Shown: piece by piece, positions 5,378-9,835 of the stretch
How positions within the stretch are numbered: the first letter of the stretch is position 1
Layout: each line of letters starts with the position of its first letter
NCBI GenBank assembly: GCA_964396055.1
Contig: CAYNDV010000163.1
Location: 1-9,835 of the forward strand
Direction of reading: 5' to 3'
DNA: 9,835 bases
Source: CAYJPV01 sp964396055
GTDB taxonomy: Bacteria; Acidobacteriota; Vicinamibacteria; Vicinamibacterales; JAKQTR01
Notes under the pieces: generated by a model
Seen by the model: only the letters and a program-made list of their open reading frames with translations
The model's database searches: none
Told to the model about the DNA's origin: nothing
Made by a program: the position numbers and the translations under genes

Positions 5378-6274
5378 TCAGTTCGCGCGGACCGGTACGG
5401 CTCCCGGGACCGACACCGCCGGCTCGGGCGCCAGCTCCACGATCGTCCAGGCGTCGCGCTCCTCGAGCACGCGCCGGGCAAAGGTGGTGTGCATGGCATG
5501 GCCGGCGCGGTTGGCCACCACGTGGCCCAGGAGCGGGTAGCCCAGCAGCGCCAGGTCGCCCACCGCGTCCAGAATCTTGTGACGCACGAATTCGTCGTCG
5601 AACCGCAGCGTGTTGTTGAGCACACCGGTCTCGCTGAGGACGATCGCGTTCTCGAGCGAGCCGCCCAGCGTGAGGCCCTGCTGGCGCAGCAGCTCCACTT
5701 CACGCAGGAACCCGAACGTGCGCGCCGGGGCGATGTGCTCGGCGAAGGTCTCTTCGCTGATCGCCACCGTGTGCGCCTGGTGGCGCAGCAGCGGGTGGTC
5801 GAAGCTGATCGTGTAGCTCACCTTGAAGGCGTCGGCCGGATACACCGACATCATCGCGTCGCCGCGCGTGGCGGTGATGGGCCGCAGAATCTTCAAGTAC
5901 CGCCGGGCCTCCGCCTGCGCCTTCACGCCCGCTTCCTGGATCAGGTACACGAACGGCGCCGAACTGCCGTCCATGATCGGGACTTCGGAGTGGTCCAGCT
6001 CGACGATCACGTTGTCGATGCCCTGGCTGACCAGCGCCGCCAGCAGGTGCTCGATCGTGTCCACGGTGGCGCCATCGTGCCGCAGGCCAGTCGCGTAGTA
6101 CGTGCCGGACAGGTTGTGAACCGAGGCGGGGATTTCCACGCCGAGGTCAGAGCGGCGGAACCGGATCCCGGTGTCGGGCGCAGCGGGCTTGAGCGTCAGG
6201 TTGACCTTGTTGCCCGAATGGAGCCCGATGCCCGCACAGGCAACTTGTCTTCGAAGTGTCCGCTGAACAGTCAT
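5378..6274 (-). CDS. lpxC: UDP-3-O-acyl-N-acetylglucosamine deacetylase
   Basis: A 298-aa zinc-dependent deacetylase catalysing the committed step of lipid A synthesis in the cytoplasm, evidence for a Gram-negative outer membrane. Visible motifs are the N-terminal QRTLRRQVACAGIGLHSG (4-21), TIEHLLAAL (73-81, E75 catalytic base and H76 zinc ligand), DGSSAPFV (102-109), HKILDAVGDLALLG (232-245, H232 and D236 zinc ligands) and AGHAMH (257-262, H259 the catalytic histidine equivalent to E. coli H265). Length is typical (about 300). The frame is open further upstream to 6337, adding 21 residues that do not look like LpxC; I chose ATG 6274 because the conserved N-terminus starts there and a GAGGG precedes it. 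It is transcribed away from the 210-bp gap beyond which uvrA ends, and is followed by a strong intrinsic terminator. Confidence 0.97.
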   Translation of the reverse strand: MTVQRTLRRQVACAGIGLHSGNKVNLTLKPAAPDTGIRFRRSDLGVEIPASVHNLSGTYYATGLRHDGATVDTIEHLLAALVSQGIDNVIVELDHSEVPIMDGSSAPFVYLIQEAGVKAQAEARRYLKILRPITATRGDAMMSVYPADAFKVSYTISFDHPLLRHQAHTVAISEETFAEHIAPARTFGFLREVELLRQQGLTLGGSLENAIVLSETGVLNNTLRFDDEFVRHKILDAVGDLALLGYPLLGHVVANRAGHAMHTTFARRVLEERDAWTIVELAPEPAVSVPGAVPVRAN

Positions 6275-6277
6275 GAA

Positions 6278-6282
6278 CCCTC
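6278..6282 (-). promoter_or_regulatory. Probable ribosome binding site deciding the lpxC start
   Basis: GAGGG on the minus strand, three bases before the ATG at 6274. The spacing is short but the site supports this start over the upstream in-frame one at 6337, for which I see no ribosome site. Confidence 0.45.
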
Positions 6283-6356
6283 GCACGGTCCCGGAGAAGT
6301 AACCGCTGGAGGTAAAGCAAGCGGCATACCGATCCAAACCAATCCTGAAAATATCA

Positions 6357-6385
6357 GATAAGTCTCTTATTTAAAACGACTTATC
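6357..6385. promoter_or_regulatory. AT-rich inverted repeat upstream of lpxC, possible operator/promoter region
   Basis: GATAAGTC (6357-6364) and its exact reverse complement GACTTATC (6378-6385) flank a 13-bp AT-rich spacer, giving half-site centres 21 bp apart, about two helical turns. It sits 83 bp upstream of the lpxC start in the only clearly AT-rich stretch of the window (about 6345-6390). A TTGATA on the minus strand overlaps one arm and could be a -35 element, but I find no good -10 at 17 bp. Dimeric regulator binding is inferred from geometry alone. Confidence 0.4.
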
Positions 6386-6484
6386 AACATGAATCTGAGC
6401 CCAAATCCCGCTGGATCCGCCCTGACTGTGGCTCGTTGACCACAGCTCCTCGGCACCCTCTTGTGTCATCTCTACCACACTGCT

Positions 6485-9373
<2,889 letters not shown>

Positions 9374-9451
9374 CGTCGTGTGGGCCGGCGACCCGGGCGC
9401 GGCAGGCAGAGCGCTCCTCTGCCTCGTCTTCAGGGGCTGGCCCAATCCCTT

Positions 9452-9457
9452 ATCTTA
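9452..9457 (-). promoter_or_regulatory. Candidate -10 element for uvrA
   Basis: TAAGAT on the minus strand matches TATAAT at four of six positions and would start transcription near 9445, about 70 bp before the chosen ATG. The 17 bp upstream are G/C-run sequence with no -35-like hexamer, so support is weak. Confidence 0.25.
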
Positions 9458-9460
9458 CTA

Positions 9461-9507
9461 GGGGCGTGGGGCGTGGGGCTAGGGGGCGTGGGGTTCGGGG
9501 CGTGGGG
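9461..9507 (+). repeat. G-run array, potential G-quadruplex, outer left arm of palindrome
   Basis: Seven runs of four or five guanines in 47 bp are separated by two or three bases (CGT, CT/TA, TTC), mostly as GGGGCGT units. This satisfies the common G-quadruplex pattern several times over. The G-rich strand is the template strand for uvrA and lies just upstream of its candidate -10. It is matched by the C-rich arm at 9656-9726. Confidence 0.7.
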
Positions 9508-9510
9508 TTC

Positions 9511-9531
9511 GTCAGAAGCAAGAAGCAAGAA
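9511..9531 (+). repeat. Heptamer repeat arm, left (2 units)
   Basis: GTCAGAA followed by two units of GCAAGAA. It is the exact reverse complement of 9629-9649, and the GTCAGAA end marks the outer boundary of the inner palindrome. Confidence 0.85.
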
Positions 9532-9537
9532 TCCAGG

Positions 9538-9573
9538 AGGGACACCATGACACATTGTCTGGCGTGTGTCCCT
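9538..9573. repeat. Hairpin in the palindrome centre
   Basis: AGGGACAC (9538-9545) pairs with GTGTCCCT (9566-9573); nested in the loop, GACA (9549-9552) pairs with TGTC (9556-9559). A second GGGACA at 9599-9604 can compete for TGTCCC at 9567-9572, so alternative folds exist. Confidence 0.5.
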
Positions 9574-9614
9574 TCTGCCGTTGGGCGTGCCGTTCAGCGG
9601 GACAGCGTGATCCC

Positions 9615-9649
9615 TTCTTGCTTCTTGCTTCTTGCTTCTTGCTTCTGAC
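9615..9649 (+). repeat. Heptamer repeat arm, right (4 units)
   Basis: Four units of TTCTTGC followed by TTCTGAC. These are the complement of the left arm but with two extra units, so copy number has changed in one arm after the palindrome formed, as expected of slipped-strand replication. Confidence 0.85.
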
Positions 9650-9655
9650 ACTCTT

Positions 9656-9726
9656 CCCAATCCCCACGCCCCCTACCCCCCCCCCCACCCCCCCATGCCC
9701 CAAGCCCCTGGCCCCATACCCCCCCC
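9656..9726 (+). repeat. C-run tract, outer right arm
   Basis: C-rich sequence with an 11-C run (9676-9686) and a 7-C run (9688-9694). Its first part matches the reverse complement of the left G-run array; the rest is looser C-run sequence. Long homopolymers here are also error-prone in sequencing. Confidence 0.7.
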
Positions 9727-9835
9727 AGTTGGCCGCCCACTGGTATGTTATGGTCGGGCTCGCTGCGTGTGGGAACAACAAGTCTCAATACCCTCGCAGT
9801 TGGGCAGCCTCTTGTTAGCATGTACCGCTACGGTT
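9727..9835. other. Right-end non-coding stretch, nothing recognised
   Basis: Ordinary mixed-composition sequence after the C-rich arm. I see no start codon with a convincing frame, no tRNA-like fold and no clear promoter. A weak 6-bp inverted repeat (AACAAG 9777-9782, CTTGTT 9811-9816) is the only structure. A gene may begin beyond the window. Confidence 0.4.

Larger units (their letters stand above)
9475..9680. repeat. Composite long palindrome (MITE- or REP-like element?)
   Basis: The outer arms 9475-9493 and 9662-9680 are reverse complements at 18 of 19 positions. Inside them the inner arms 9511-9531 and 9629-9649 are perfect 21-bp reverse complements. The centre (9532-9614) carries further small inverted repeats. 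There is no credible reading frame within it; open frames here merely translate the repeats. The nested arms resemble a non-autonomous mobile or REP-type element, but I see no target-site duplication and no transposase, so the nature is unresolved. The order, not the copy number, of the arms is symmetrical. Confidence 0.75.

Noticed and set aside
6275..6337. 21-residue N-terminal extension of lpxC
   Set aside because: The extension does not resemble LpxC, and the conserved N-terminus and a ribosome site both fit ATG 6274.
5339..6361. Open frame on the plus strand opposite lpxC
   Set aside because: Antisense shadow; LpxC motifs are complete on the minus strand.
6426..6445. Hairpin CTGTGG/CCACAG downstream of the uvrA stop as a uvrA terminator
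   Set aside because: Only a 6-bp stem with an 8-nt loop and no T-tract on the minus strand; not enough for an intrinsic terminator call.
9466..9648. Short open frames across the terminal repeats
   Set aside because: The translations are just the repeat units (runs of Gly/Arg, then LLLASCF-type repeats); no family resemblance and no ribosome site.
9777..9816. AACAAG/CTTGTT inverted repeat as an RNA or regulatory element
   Set aside because: Six-bp arms 28 bases apart without supporting context; expected by chance.

Overview
The window is GC-rich chromosomal DNA from a Gram-negative bacterium. The outer membrane is implied by lpxC, the committed step of lipid A synthesis. The GC-rich codon use, the mix of genes and the intergenic arrays of 7-8 bp units fit Acidobacteriota (possibly Vicinamibacteria). 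That placement is an impression from recall; there is no rRNA or other phylogenetic marker here that I could test.

Layout. Positions 1-689 (+) hold the 3' part of a ComF-type phosphoribosyltransferase. It converges on, and overlaps tail to tail with, tmk (652-1263, -). tmk is the second gene of a tight lysA-tmk unit (1265-2506, -), with one base between lysA stop and tmk start. A 50-bp divergent gap separates lysA from a plus-strand cluster (2557-5234) of four genes: a short sigma-70 family (ECF-like) sigma factor, a single STAS-domain protein, a 94-aa helical protein of unknown function, and a radical SAM enzyme. The gaps between them are 5, 2 and 19 nt, so they probably form one operon. This cluster is the most interesting part. 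The radical SAM protein carries its SPASM-like auxiliary-cluster module in front of the core instead of behind it, has an unusual core cysteine spacing, and ends in a predicted beta-sandwich domain.

After the operon a 143-bp convergent spacer holds an 8-bp tandem repeat array (5235-5310) and a clear intrinsic terminator (5310-5347) for the opposing lpxC (5378-6274, -). A 210-bp AT-richer gap upstream of lpxC contains an 8-bp inverted repeat that could be an operator. uvrA (6485-9373, -), the damage-recognition ATPase of nucleotide excision repair, fills most of the rest.

The last ~390 bp (9446-9835) have no credible gene. They hold a composite palindrome of about 200-250 bp: G-rich and C-rich outer arms, inner arms of 7-bp repeats with unequal copy number, and a structured centre.

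How the genes work together: lysA, tmk, lpxC and uvrA are housekeeping genes (lysine/peptidoglycan precursor, dTDP supply, lipid A, DNA repair) with no evident shared pathway. The sigma/STAS/orphan/radical SAM cluster looks like a dedicated regulatory-plus-modification module. Its substrate and the partner of the STAS protein cannot be read from this window.
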